This document shows positions 23,877 to 33,443 of a stretch of 64,000 bases of DNA, piece by piece; the stretch's first letter is position 1, and each line of letters starts with the position of its first letter. Location of the stretch: positions 62,001-126,000 of the forward strand of contig JAXLST010000016.1 of assembly GCA_046330435.1 (NCBI GenBank), given 5' to 3'. The notes below the pieces were generated by a model. It was not told where the DNA came from and did no database searches. It saw only the letters and a program-made list of their open reading frames with translations. Source of the DNA: Ga0077560 sp046330435. GTDB taxonomy: Bacteria > Actinomycetota > Thermoleophilia > Miltoncostaeales > Miltoncostaeaceae. A program made the translations under genes and the position numbers.

Positions 23877-26800
23877 TCACCTTCGCCGTTTCGCGGGAGG
23901 CGTTCTCGAGATCTCCACGTGCCGGTGGGGCAAGGGGGTCCAGGTGACCGTCACCAGACTTGAGGAGAGAAGCACCCTCCCGGTCCGGTTGACCCACTGC
24001 GCTTGGTAGCGATGAACGCCCGAGCCGTTTCGGACCGTGACCGCGAGTGATCCGCTCGGAGAGCCTGTCTTCAACACCCTCAGCTCTCGACCGACCTCGA
24101 CAAGCCGAAGCCGTGCTGCTCCCACAGCGATCCCAGTCGGCTTTGCCGTGAGCGTCACCGCTTGCCCAGCACGGGCTGACGTGGCAGTGGCGACCAGGCC
24201 GAGCGTAGGGCTGCTCGGGGAAGTCACCGCCAGGGTGGTGCTTGCTTGGGACGCGCTGAAGTTCCCGTTGCCGCTATAGGACGCGGCAAGAGCATGGGCC
24301 CCTTGGCTGAAGGTCAATCCGTTGAGGGTTGCCGCCCCTCCGACGATAGGTGCCGTTCCGAGCGTCGCCGACCCGTCAGTGAAGGTGACCGAGCCGCTCA
24401 CGCCGGGCACCGACGAGACGGTTGCTTGGAGGGCGACTGGTGCTCCGGAGGGGACCGGGTTCGGTGTGACACTTAACGTGGTGATGGTGGGCGCTTTGCC
24501 GACCTCAGCGATGACCACATCCGAAGATGCGCCGATAGTGCTCGTTCCGAGATAGGTCACGGTGATGGTGTGTGAACCGACCGACAACCCGTTCACAGGT
24601 ATCACGACCTGACCGAGATGGTCGAGCGCACCCGACCCAATGCTGTTCCCCATCTCGGTCAGCGTTACCGATCCGCTGGGCGCTCCGACGCTCGCCGAGA
24701 CCGTGACACCGATCGATACGCTGGCTCCAAACGTTGATGGGTTGGGAGCGACGGTCGCCGTGGTCCTCGACGTGACGTCCGCCACCTCTTCTGTCGCGGT
24801 GCCAACAGAGCTTGAATGAGCACCGTCACCGGCGTAGGTCGCCGTGATCTGGTGACGACCAACGCCGAGGCCTGTCACAACGGCACTTGCGTGCCCCTGA
24901 TCTCCGACAGCGGCTGTCGCCAGAAGGGTCGTGCCCTCCCTGAAGGAGACGATTCCGGTAGGCACATCCGATCCTGAGACAACTGTCGCTGACAGGACTA
25001 TGTCGGCTCCAAGCGGAGCGGGGTTCGGGGTGCCGGTCAGCGTTGTGTCAGTCGGCACTTGCCCGCCAACGGGCGCACGGTACGTGAGCGTCCCTTCTGC
25101 CACCGCGAGGCTGGTTCCAGCCGGCGTGACCACCTGAACCTCCCGCGCCCCAGTGCCCGCTGGCGCGGTGAAGGTGATGTTCCCGGGTGTGTTGATCGTG
25201 AACGGCACGCTGGTGCCGCGGACCAACACCTCTGTGGCACGCGCAAACCCACTTCCAACAACGGTGACCGATACGCCACCTTCGGAGGCCACATACGCCG
25301 GCGAAACGGCACGTACAACAGGCGGCGGCGGCGGACCTGATGTACAGGGCAGTTCGAGAATGATTCCGATCTTCGGCGGCGGGATAGCGAACGGCTCTGT
25401 CGCAGCGGCAGCAGGACCGCCACCGACACCAACGCAGCTGGAGGAGAGAGCGCTGACGGTGTAGATGCCGGCCACCGCGTCCCAGTGAAACACGCCATCC
25501 GACCCAGTCGTCTCCGGATTGAGAGTGGGCGAGATCGTCGGCGACCCCTCAGGCACGGGAGCGAACGAGCCATCGCCTTGGCGGCGAGCAAGGGACACCG
25601 TAGCCCCCGGGACGGGGTTGCCGTTGAGGTCGACCACGGTTCCGCTTGGGTCAATGAGACCGAGCCACTGCTCACCGCGAAGGACGATCCCAGCCGACCA
25701 GATCGCCGGCCATAGGACCACAGCCGACTCCGGGGCCACCGTCGTGACGAGGGTCGTCGCGAGCCAGATCGCCTGGTATGACGGGGGGAGTTCGTCGAGA
25801 CCGAAGATCTCTCTGACGGCGTAGCCGCCAGCACCCCAGATGAAGTCCTCCCGGAAAGCGGGCGTGCCGAAGTTGAGTGTCGTTGCCGACACGAGCGATC
25901 CGTAGTCAGCGCCAACCTGCCAGCCCTCGAGGACGAGCTTCTCGATCTCCTCGCGGCTCACCGGCTCGGGGTAGCTGACCGAACCCGCCTTTTGCACGAC
26001 CCCGTTGCTCGCAACGACCAGAACCTGACCCCGCCCAGTTCCCTGCGGCAGCGTGGCCACAATCGTGTTGGGAGAAACGACCCTGACGGCCGGCGATGCG
26101 AATGAGCCGACGATCACGCTCGGGATGCCGCCGATGCCGATCCCCGGTCCCGTGATCGTGATGGTCGGGACCTGACCGGCGGGGCCCGTGGCTGGCGGAG
26201 AAACCGTGAGGTCCGGGGCGTACTGGAACGCTCCGAGGTCATGGGCAGCGCTGTCAGCTGTATGGGCTCGGACAACGACGCTCCCGCGGCCGGGAGGTGC
26301 CGTCACGACGTATGAGTCGTTGCCCAGAGCGGTCAGGTTCGTGCCATCGACCGCCCCGAAGGTGATCCGGGTGACCGGTCCACCACCTGGAACGTGCACG
26401 ACGACGCCAATTCCCCCATCCTCTGGACCCCCGGCTGGCAAGAGCGATACCGGAGCCTCGCACCTGAAGAACGGCGTGAACTCAGCGCGGCCGTGCAGCG
26501 GACTCAGGGGAGGTATGTGAGCGACGTAGTCTCCAGAGCCGACTGGCGATTCCACGAGGGGGACGGCACGGGTCTCGGGCAGTCCCGCCGGGTTCAGAGC
26601 GCGCACAGTCAGGACTCCGGTACCGTTGATGCAACCTCGTTGGTGCACCGTTGATGGCGCGTACCAAGAGAGGACCGGATTGCCGGTGGCAACGCTCCCG
26701 GACACCGTTCCGTCCATGGTCGTGCCCGCGGGCAGTGCCGCTCTCCCGAGCGTCAGCGTGGTCGCGGCCGCAGGAAGGGCCGAGGTGGTCGTCGCGGCAC

Positions 26801-28520
26801 CCGTGGCCCGGACTCCGACGGACGCGGGGCCTCCAGCGGGAGGGAAGGCCGTCAGAACATAGGTTCCGAGCGCCCCAGTCAGGCGGTAGGAGCCCGTGAT
26901 GTCAGTCATGGTGTCGGCACACGCGCCGGCGACGTTGCATGCCTCGACCACGGCCCCTTCGACTCCTTCCCCCCCGAACAGCACACGCCCGACAAGCAGT
27001 CCCGGCCCTGTCCCACCAAGCCCGCTGGCAAGCCAGTGGGAGGCGAGCTGCGCCGGCCGCAACACCGACGGATACGCCGCCGCTTCAGCGATATCCATCT
27101 GAGGCGCGCCCGCGGTCAGGCCCCGGAGAATGCCTACCCGAGCCTGAGGAATGCTGGAGGCTGTGGCGCGCGCGCGCTCGGCGCCATCGAGGTAAAGGCT
27201 CAGGGCTCCCTCTTCGGCCGCCCAGGAGAAGGCGGCCTGGTGCCACCTCCCGTCATCTGGGCGGGCGGGTCCAAGGTCCACCGTGCTGGCTAGCTCTGCG
27301 CCGTCTGGGCCGCGCAGCTTAAGGACCGCGACGTCGCCATTCGGGTAGTAACCACTTGGAAACTCCAAGCGAAGGGCCAGCCCTGCGTCAGAAATGAGGA
27401 TCGAGTCATCGTGTGGCCCACCTCCTCGAGACCGCCTGAACCACACCTCGTAGGTCCGGCTGGTGCCTGTCGCCACTTCCGGGCTCGGTGCCAGCAACGA
27501 GGGCGACGGGGTGTCGGGCGAGACAAAGGGCTCTTGGAAGCGGAGGGCGGAAGGCAGTATTGGTCCGTCCGTGTCGACGGCGGCGCTGGCCCGACGTGCA
27601 TTCAGACAGTTGCCTGACGCATCCACTGCGACCCGAGACCCAGGATCGGACAACCGGTAGAAGCGGGACGCTCCGTCACTAGCCACTCGCTGACCGTATT
27701 CGTCCGCAGGCGCCGCCGAACAGCCCACGCCGTGAGCAACACTCCAGTGTCCGGAGATTTGGGCCGGGCCGAGAGCCGTGTCATAGGCGGCCACGTCATC
27801 AAGCGCCCCGTACCAGAGCTGAGCCTGCAGGCCAACGCTGGCGGTCTTAGGTGTCGGCGCCAAGGCCGACGTTTCCTCTGCCCCGTCGATGAAGATGCGT
27901 GCCATGGACGTGCGGGCATCCCATGTGAAGTCCACCAGATGCCAATCTCCATCATCCGGACGCATCCGCATGAGGTCACCGCTCGTAACCAACTCGGTCC
28001 CATTGGCGTCCATCGCACGGAGGACGGCAACGCTGCCCGGATAGTAGTAGCCATCAGGGTACTGGAGACGTAGCGAGATGCCGTTCAGGCTCACAATCCC
28101 GGAGTCGCCGCGCGAAAAGAGGTCTGCAGGTGGACGCTTGATCCACGCTTCAACCGTAAAGCTGCCGCCCGGCGCCGGCAGAGTGGGCGATGGAGGAGCG
28201 GACAGAAGTTCTCCTCCTTGGCCCGTCGTAGCTGCAGCGTCGCCATCGGCCGTTGCGCCGGCGTTGAGCACCCCCACGCCCGGCGCATATGTCGCCGCAT
28301 TTCCATTACCCGAAGTGTCGATCGCCGTCGGTCCCGGCGCATCTGCCAAGCGATAGTAGGCTGCTGGGTGATCTGCCAGCACGGCATCGACGTAGAGCCC
28401 AGGCGCGGCGGCCTCCACCGTTGGTGTGAAGCCGAGCAGCGACACCAGCATAAGCGACGACGAAACGACCATGACAACGCATTTGCGGGTCCCGCTGTAG
28501 TTCAATCCGCGCTTACGCAT
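23877..28520 (-). CDS. Giant secreted LamG / Ig-like repeat protein
   Basis: The 1547-residue protein starts with a signal peptide (CVVMVVSSSLMLVSLLGFTP). Two LamG/concanavalin-like domains follow (about 30-260 and 270-500; PAAYYRLADAPGPTAIDTSG). Next come a carboxypeptidase-regulatory-like beta sandwich, IPT/TIG domains (VTVVGSGFARATEVLV), and three or four bacterial Ig-like 3 repeats with TTLTGTPNPAPLGADIVLSA and HTITVTYLGTSTIG. No sortase motif or membrane anchor is visible; the tail is basic (PPAKRRR). Such proteins are surface or extracellular adhesins or polysaccharide binders. Base composition looks less G+C-rich than its neighbours, and it lies between the att copy at 23604 and a tRNA-Lys remnant at 29134, which suggests acquisition. 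Confidence 0.85.
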   Translation of the reverse strand: MRKRGLNYSGTRKCVVMVVSSSLMLVSLLGFTPTVEAAAPGLYVDAVLADHPAAYYRLADAPGPTAIDTSGNGNAATYAPGVGVLNAGATADGDAAATTGQGGELLSAPPSPTLPAPGGSFTVEAWIKRPPADLFSRGDSGIVSLNGISLRLQYPDGYYYPGSVAVLRAMDANGTELVTSGDLMRMRPDDGDWHLVDFTWDARTSMARIFIDGAEETSALAPTPKTASVGLQAQLWYGALDDVAAYDTALGPAQISGHWSVAHGVGCSAAPADEYGQRVASDGASRFYRLSDPGSRVAVDASGNCLNARRASAAVDTDGPILPSALRFQEPFVSPDTPSPSLLAPSPEVATGTSRTYEVWFRRSRGGGPHDDSILISDAGLALRLEFPSGYYPNGDVAVLKLRGPDGAELASTVDLGPARPDDGRWHQAAFSWAAEEGALSLYLDGAERARATASSIPQARVGILRGLTAGAPQMDIAEAAAYPSVLRPAQLASHWLASGLGGTGPGLLVGRVLFGGEGVEGAVVEACNVAGACADTMTDITGSYRLTGALGTYVLTAFPPAGGPASVGVRATGAATTTSALPAAATTLTLGRAALPAGTTMDGTVSGSVATGNPVLSWYAPSTVHQRGCINGTGVLTVRALNPAGLPETRAVPLVESPVGSGDYVAHIPPLSPLHGRAEFTPFFRCEAPVSLLPAGGPEDGGIGVVVHVPGGGPVTRITFGAVDGTNLTALGNDSYVVTAPPGRGSVVVRAHTADSAAHDLGAFQYAPDLTVSPPATGPAGQVPTITITGPGIGIGGIPSVIVGSFASPAVRVVSPNTIVATLPQGTGRGQVLVVASNGVVQKAGSVSYPEPVSREEIEKLVLEGWQVGADYGSLVSATTLNFGTPAFREDFIWGAGGYAVREIFGLDELPPSYQAIWLATTLVTTVAPESAVVLWPAIWSAGIVLRGEQWLGLIDPSGTVVDLNGNPVPGATVSLARRQGDGSFAPVPEGSPTISPTLNPETTGSDGVFHWDAVAGIYTVSALSSSCVGVGGGPAAAATEPFAIPPPKIGIILELPCTSGPPPPPVVRAVSPAYVASEGGVSVTVVGSGFARATEVLVRGTSVPFTINTPGNITFTAPAGTGAREVQVVTPAGTSLAVAEGTLTYRAPVGGQVPTDTTLTGTPNPAPLGADIVLSATVVSGSDVPTGIVSFREGTTLLATAAVGDQGHASAVVTGLGVGRHQITATYAGDGAHSSSVGTATEEVADVTSRTTATVAPNPSTFGASVSIGVTVSASVGAPSGSVTLTEMGNSIGSGALDHLGQVVIPVNGLSVGSHTITVTYLGTSTIGASSDVVIAEVGKAPTITTLSVTPNPVPSGAPVALQATVSSVPGVSGSVTFTDGSATLGTAPIVGGAATLNGLTFSQGAHALAASYSGNGNFSASQASTTLAVTSPSSPTLGLVATATSARAGQAVTLTAKPTGIAVGAARLRLVEVGRELRVLKTGSPSGSLAVTVRNGSGVHRYQAQWVNRTGRVLLSSSLVTVTWTPLPHRHVEISRTPPAKRRR

Positions 28521-29133
28521 CAGCGACTCTCCGGGGCGTCAGATCCTTCTTGCTCGGCTCACCGTATGGGTCGCCCGCGGTCGTGCGTCGCGCAATTCGC
28601 GGTACATGACCGGCGCTATTCCGTTTTCGAGCAAGTACAGCTGACGCTAGGACTTTCCGGCGAACATAAAACTGGCCCTTGGTCTAGTCTGACCAGCCGC
28701 CTCACCCGCTAACCCCAGCGGCATAGGTCACTCATGCCTGAGGACCTGCTTGGGAGTAGGCACCTCCGCTCAAGACTCGAGAACCGAAGGATTTAGGACT
28801 TCGCGACGCGCGATCTCTCCAAGGGGCTCCGGAACTAGCGATGATCGGGGTTGCCCGAACGATGAATTCGCTATGGGTGGGGGTCGCAGACCACCTCCCG
28901 CCTCGATCTCGTGACGGAGTCCTGCGCTCCCCCGAGCGCGCCCCAGAACGAGTTCGTCAAGCGGATAGATGTCCACAAAGGCTCACCTTGCCACCGGGGG
29001 GCAGGAACGCTCGGCGCGGGGTTCGGGGTGGCGATTCAACCTAGCGAGGTCATCCGAAGCGCCACAGTGTGCGAAGACCGCCCGACCGGCGGATCTGCCT
29101 GCCCCGCCGAGAGCACCGGCCCGGCCATAGGCT
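28521..29133. other. Long intergenic region, no gene recognised
   Basis: About 600 bases upstream of the giant surface-protein gene with lower G+C than the surroundings. Open frames here give low-quality translations without motifs. It presumably holds the promoter of the surface protein, but no convincing -35/-10 or operator stands out. Confidence 0.4.
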
Positions 29134-29160
29134 GCCGTTAGCTCAAGGTCGTGGGTTCGC
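29134..29160 (+). other. Possible tRNA-Lys remnant
   Basis: GCCGTTAGCTCA, the 5' acceptor/D-arm sequence expected for the tRNA-Lys whose 3' half occurs at 6833 and 23563, is followed directly by AGGTCGTGGGTTCG, a T-arm-like sequence. The anticodon arm and part of the D arm are missing. GGCCCA-like sequence also lies just upstream (29118-29128). It may be a deletion scar of a tRNA-Lys gene or a third, decayed attachment site. Not functional as a tRNA. Confidence 0.4.
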
Positions 29161-29279
29161 CCTCAGCACTGGCGATCACCAGACACGGCGTGACGCCGGG
29201 CCTTCCTGCACCCGCCGGGAGTCGGCCGGCTGAGCCGATGCCGCGGGGAGCGACGGTGTGCTCGGGCGGTGGGCCGGAA

Positions 29280-29313
29280 CGCCTGCGGATGGCGCTGGGC
29301 CGGTCCGCAGGCG
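29280..29313 (-). terminator. Hairpin downstream of the Lys-rich mini-gene
   Basis: CGCCTGCGGA (29280-29289) and TCCGCAGGCG (29304-29313) form a perfect 10-bp stem with a 14-base loop, 11 bases past the stop of the mini-gene read on the minus strand. There is no T run, so termination strength is uncertain. Confidence 0.5.
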
Positions 29314-29324
29314 CCGCCGGGGCG

Positions 29325-29411
29325 CTACTTCTTCTTACCCTTCTTGCCCTTCTTGCCCTTTTTCTTGTCCTTCTTCTTGTCGTCCTTCTTGCTCTTCTTG
29401 GACTTGCCCAT
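29325..29411 (-). CDS. Lysine-rich mini-protein (28 residues)
   Basis: A short frame reads MGKSKKSKKDDKKKDKKKGK and continues with GKKGKKK before a TAG stop: 18 of 28 residues are lysine, separated by Gly, Asp and Ser. AAAGGA sits about 10 bases upstream of the ATG and a 10-bp hairpin follows the stop, which together look like a real small gene. The run of AAG codons is unusual in this G+C-rich DNA. Polycationic peptides of this sort can bind nucleic acid or acidic surfaces, but no function can be assigned. It stands alone between the island and the chromosomal SDR gene. Confidence 0.6.
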   Translation of the reverse strand: MGKSKKSKKDDKKKDKKKGKKGKKGKKK

Positions 29412-29719
29412 GTGCCGGGATTCCTTTCAGGGGTGGTTCCGCGCCGCGCCGCGCGCCATGGTGCGAACCGATCGAGCATGTCACCGCCTCCGCCGCGGGT
29501 CCACCGGGCATCCGATCGCGTCGCACCGGAGTGCGTGCATGATCGCGTGCGGAACTGCTCACCCCTCGATGACGCCGTCCCGGTCTCGCCGGCGCACCCC
29601 GCCCGGGGCACGTCGACCGCCGCCGCGGGCCTCGGCTCGGTAGCCCCTGCGGGCGGTCTCCGATGGCGGGCGGGGGACATGCCCCGGGCCCCGAGGTGTG
29701 ATCGGGGTGGACGCCGACT
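29412..29719. other. Intergenic region, no gene recognised
   Basis: 308 G+C-rich bases between the divergent mini-gene and the SDR gene. They should contain promoters for both; I cannot single out a promoter or operator. Confidence 0.4.
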
Positions 29720-31186
29720 ATGGTCCCGCGCGTGATCGATCCGGACGACCCCGCGGCCCCTTCGGGCATCGACCCGGCGGACCTCGAGACCTGCCTGCGC
29801 GTGCTGCGGGCCGCCGAGGCCCTGCCGGCCGATCACCCGGACTCGCTCGCGGTCCAGCGTGCGACCGCGCGCATCTTCAAGCACGCCCGTCTGCGCCGCC
29901 GGCGGGAGCGCCGCGACGCCGTCCTGGCGGCGGACCGCGCCGTCGACGCGCTCACCGCGACCGCGGCGCCCGGCCGGATCGACGACGAGACCAACGGCCT
30001 GCCGCTCGCCTCCCGCGCCACCGGCCAGAAGGCCGGGACGCTGCTACGGGCCCGCCCCTGCTACATCTGCAAGGAGCGGTACACCGAGGTCGACGCGTTC
30101 TACCACCAGCTCTGCCCGGACTGCGCCGCCGTGAACCACGCCAAGCGCGACGCGCGCACGGACCTCACCGGGCGGCGGGCGCTCCTCACCGGCGGGCGGG
30201 CGAAGATCGGGATGTACATCGCGCTGCGCCTGCTGCGCGACGGCGCGCACACCACGATCACCACCCGCTTCCCGCGGGACGCGGTGCGCCGGTTCCGGGC
30301 GATGCCCGACAGCGCGGACTGGTTCCACCGGCTCAGCATCGTCGGCATCGACCTGCGGAACCCCGCCCAGGTGGTGGCCCTCGCCGACGCCATCGCCGCC
30401 GAGGGGCCGCTCGACATCCTCATCAACAACGCCGCCCAGACCGTGCGGCGCTCCGCGCAGGCCTACGCCCTGCTGGCGGACGCCGAAGCCGCGGCGCTGC
30501 CACCCGGCCCGATGCCCGAGGTGCGCGTGTTCGGCCCGGAGTCCGACTCCGCCCCGCATGGGCTGGAGGCGGGCCACCGGCCCCACTGGACGCCCACCCC
30601 GGAGGCCGTCAGCGCACTGGCGCTCACCGCCGGGTCGGCGTCACCCGAGCGGATCGCCGCCCGCATGGCGATCGATGCCGGCGGCCTGGTGCCGGACCTG
30701 GACCCGGTGAACAGCTGGGTGCAGGTGGTCCACGAGGTGGACCCGCGGGAGCTGCTGGAGGTGCAGCTCTGCAACGTCACCGCGCCGTTCATCCTGGTGA
30801 GCCGCCTGCGGCCGTCCCTGGCCGCCACCTCCGCACGGCGCTCGTACGTGGTGAACGTGTCCGCGATGGAGGGGCAGTTCAGCCGCGGCTACAAGGGCCC
30901 CGGCCACCCCCACACCAACATGGCGAAGGCCGCGCTCAACATGCTCACCCGCACCAGCGCGAACGAGATGTTCGAGGACGGCATCCTGATGACGGCCGTG
31001 GACACCGGCTGGATCACCGACGAGCGGCCCCATCCCACCAAGATGCGCCTCGCCGACGAGGGCTTCCACGCCCCGCTGGACCTGGTGGACGGCGCCGCCC
31101 GCGTCTACGACCCCATCGTGCGGGGCGAGGCCGGCGAGGACCTGTACGGCTGCTTCCTGAAGGACTTCGCCAAGCACCCCTGGTAG
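29720..31186 (+). CDS. Atypical SDR-family oxidoreductase with N-terminal zinc-ribbon-like motif
   Basis: The 488-residue protein has a basic helical N-terminus, a four-cysteine motif (CYICKERY...LCPDC, Cys 114, 117, 132, 135) that could bind zinc, and a Rossmann domain with LLTGGRAKIGMYIALRLL (TGxxxGxG-type, about 157-164) and ILINNAAQT. The catalytic region has Ser in YVVNVSAMEGQF, but where SDRs have YxxxK there is HTNMAK (Lys about 403, Thr at the Tyr position). Long SDR-like proteins with HPHTNMAKAALN are a known uncharacterised group. Without the catalytic Tyr, classical dehydrogenase activity is doubtful. Confidence 0.75.
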   Translation: MVPRVIDPDDPAAPSGIDPADLETCLRVLRAAEALPADHPDSLAVQRATARIFKHARLRRRRERRDAVLAADRAVDALTATAAPGRIDDETNGLPLASRATGQKAGTLLRARPCYICKERYTEVDAFYHQLCPDCAAVNHAKRDARTDLTGRRALLTGGRAKIGMYIALRLLRDGAHTTITTRFPRDAVRRFRAMPDSADWFHRLSIVGIDLRNPAQVVALADAIAAEGPLDILINNAAQTVRRSAQAYALLADAEAAALPPGPMPEVRVFGPESDSAPHGLEAGHRPHWTPTPEAVSALALTAGSASPERIAARMAIDAGGLVPDLDPVNSWVQVVHEVDPRELLEVQLCNVTAPFILVSRLRPSLAATSARRSYVVNVSAMEGQFSRGYKGPGHPHTNMAKAALNMLTRTSANEMFEDGILMTAVDTGWITDERPHPTKMRLADEGFHAPLDLVDGAARVYDPIVRGEAGEDLYGCFLKDFAKHPW

Positions 31187-31374
31187 GTGCCGCCCAGGCC
31201 GGCCCCATCCGGCGCCGGGACCCGGACCGGCCGGCAGGTCATCAACGCGGCCGGCCCGTCCGATGCAGACGGAATTCTTCGTGATCGGTTGCGTTCGGAC
31301 CAGGGAAACGCCCCATGGAGAAGGACCGGAGACGGTCCATCATCGGGTCCGGAACGACCATCGGGGGGACGGGC

Positions 31375-33443
31375 ATGAGGATGCGCAGGCGACGGCGCGC
31401 GGGCTCCCTCGCGCTCGGCACGGTCGCCGCGGTCGCGATGGCGGCGGCGGGGCCGGCATCCGCGGGGGCCGTGACCCTGAGGACCGGGGACATCATCGCG
31501 GCGGACTCGGGTGCCTTCGGCGGAGGCGGCGGCGTGATCCTCGTGGATCCGACGACCGGTGCGCAGACGACGGTCGCCTCCGGCGGGCTGTTCGTGGATC
31601 CCCACGGCGTCACGGTCGCGCCGGATGGCACCCTCCTGGTCGTCGACTTCGGAGGCCTGGGCGGGACCGGCCGCATCATCCGGGTCGATCCGGGAACCGG
31701 GGCGCAGACCACCGTTGCGACGGGAGGCCTGCTGGTCGACCCCTTCTGCGTCGTGGTCGAGGCGGACGGGGACCTGCTGGTCACCGACGCCAACGCCGGC
31801 GGCGGCCGGGGTGCGCTCATCCGCATTTCGGCGGCCACCGGCACCCAGTCCATCGTCACGGCGGGGTGGCTGTTCGTCGACCCCGTCGGCATCGCCATGG
31901 AGGCCGACGGCAACGTCGTCATCGCGGACCCGGCCGCCGGCGGCGGCAGCGGCGCGATCATCAGGGTGGACCCGCGACCGGGGCGCAGTCGACGGTCACC
32001 TCCGCCGGGTTCCTCAACGAGCCGTTCGGCGTGGCCGTCGAGGACGACGGCGACCTGGTCGTCGCGGACTCGATCACCTCCGGGGTGATCCGCGTGGACG
32101 CGACCACGGGCCAGCAGGCCGTCATCGACACCGGGGGCGTCTACTCCAACCCGGTCGGCATCGCCGTCGAGGACGACGGCGGCCTCATCGTCGGCCAGAA
32201 CGCCTTCGGGAACCCCGGCTCGGTCCTCCGCCAGGACGCCTCCGGGGGAGCGCCGTCGGTGCTCTCCACAGGCGGACTCCTGGTGGACACCAACGCCGTG
32301 GCGGTGGTCCGCGACGGGCCTCCGGCCGCGGTGGACGCGTCGTACGCCGCGTCGGCGGGCGTTCCGCTGACCGCCTCCCCACCCGGCGTGCTCGCGGGCG
32401 CATCGGATCCGGACGGCGACGCCGTCACCGCCGTGCTGGTCGCGGGCCCCTCCCACGGGACGGTCGCGCTCGCCCCCGACGGGTCGTTCACCTACACCCC
32501 GGGCACCGGGTACTCCGGACCCGACTCCTTCACGTTCCGGGCATCCGACGGGACCCTCACCTCACCCGTGCGGACGGTCTCCATCGACGTCCGGCCCGAC
32601 GGAGACCCGCCCACCGTGGCCGACGGCTCGTACTCCACCCGAGAGGACACGCCCCTGACGGTCGATGCGCCCGGGGCGCTGACCGGCGCGCTGGACCCGG
32701 ACGGGGACGCCGTCACGGCCGTCCTGGAGACGGGTCCGGCCCATGGCACGCTCGAGCTCGCCGCCGACGGATCCTTCACCTACGCGCCGGCCGCGAACCA
32801 CACCGGCTCCGACGCGTTCACCTTCCGCGCCACCGACGGGACGTTCACGTCCCGGGTCGCCACCGTCGCCATCCGCGTCCGGCCGGTGAACGACGCCCCG
32901 AGGGTCGCGGTGGTCCCTGGCGGCACCTGCGAGGCCGACGGCACCTCGGCATCGGTGCTCCTGCGGGTGAGCGACATCGACAGCCCACTCACCTCCGTCT
33001 CGGTGACGGCGTCCTCCGCCAACGGGGTCGTCCTGGCCGCGTCCGGCGTCTCGGTGACCGGCGGCGGCGCGACGCGCACGCTCTCCCTTCGGGGATCCGG
33101 GAGGGCGGGCGGCAGCCGGGTCCTCGTGACGGCGTCCGACGGCCGGCGGTCCGCTCAGGTCCCGATCGGGTTCTCCATGGGCGGGAACGGACCGGACACC
33201 GTGGACGGCACGCGCCGGGACGACGTGCTGCTGGGCCGCGGCGGCCGCGACGTCCTCTCCGGCGGCGGCGGCAACGACCTCCTCTGCGGCGGCAGGGGCG
33301 CCGACGTGGTGCGGGGGGAGGCCGGGGACGACACCCTCTGGGGCGGCGCCGGCAGAGACCGCTTCTCCGGAGGCCCGGGCAGCGACCAGGCCCGGGACCT
33401 CGGCGTCCCCGACGGCGACACCCAGGACGGCACGATCCCCTAG
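31375..33443 (+). pseudogene. Secreted beta-propeller / cadherin-like / RTX repeat protein, frameshifted
   Basis: Signal peptide (GSLALGTVAAVAMAAAGPAS) then NHL/SMP-30-like repeats (IIRVDPGTGAQTTVATGGLL) up to about 31975, where one base is missing (DPATGAQ is expected). The next frame continues with more propeller repeats, two tandem-95/cadherin-like domains (DPDGDAVTAVL...GSFTYTPGTGYSGPDSFTFR), a beta domain, and RTX calcium-binding nonapeptides (GRGGRDVLSGGGGND, GEAGDDTLWGGAGRD) to 33443. As a whole it would be a calcium-binding extracellular protein of about 690 residues. The stop overlaps the end of the convergent LacI gene. Confidence 0.78.
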
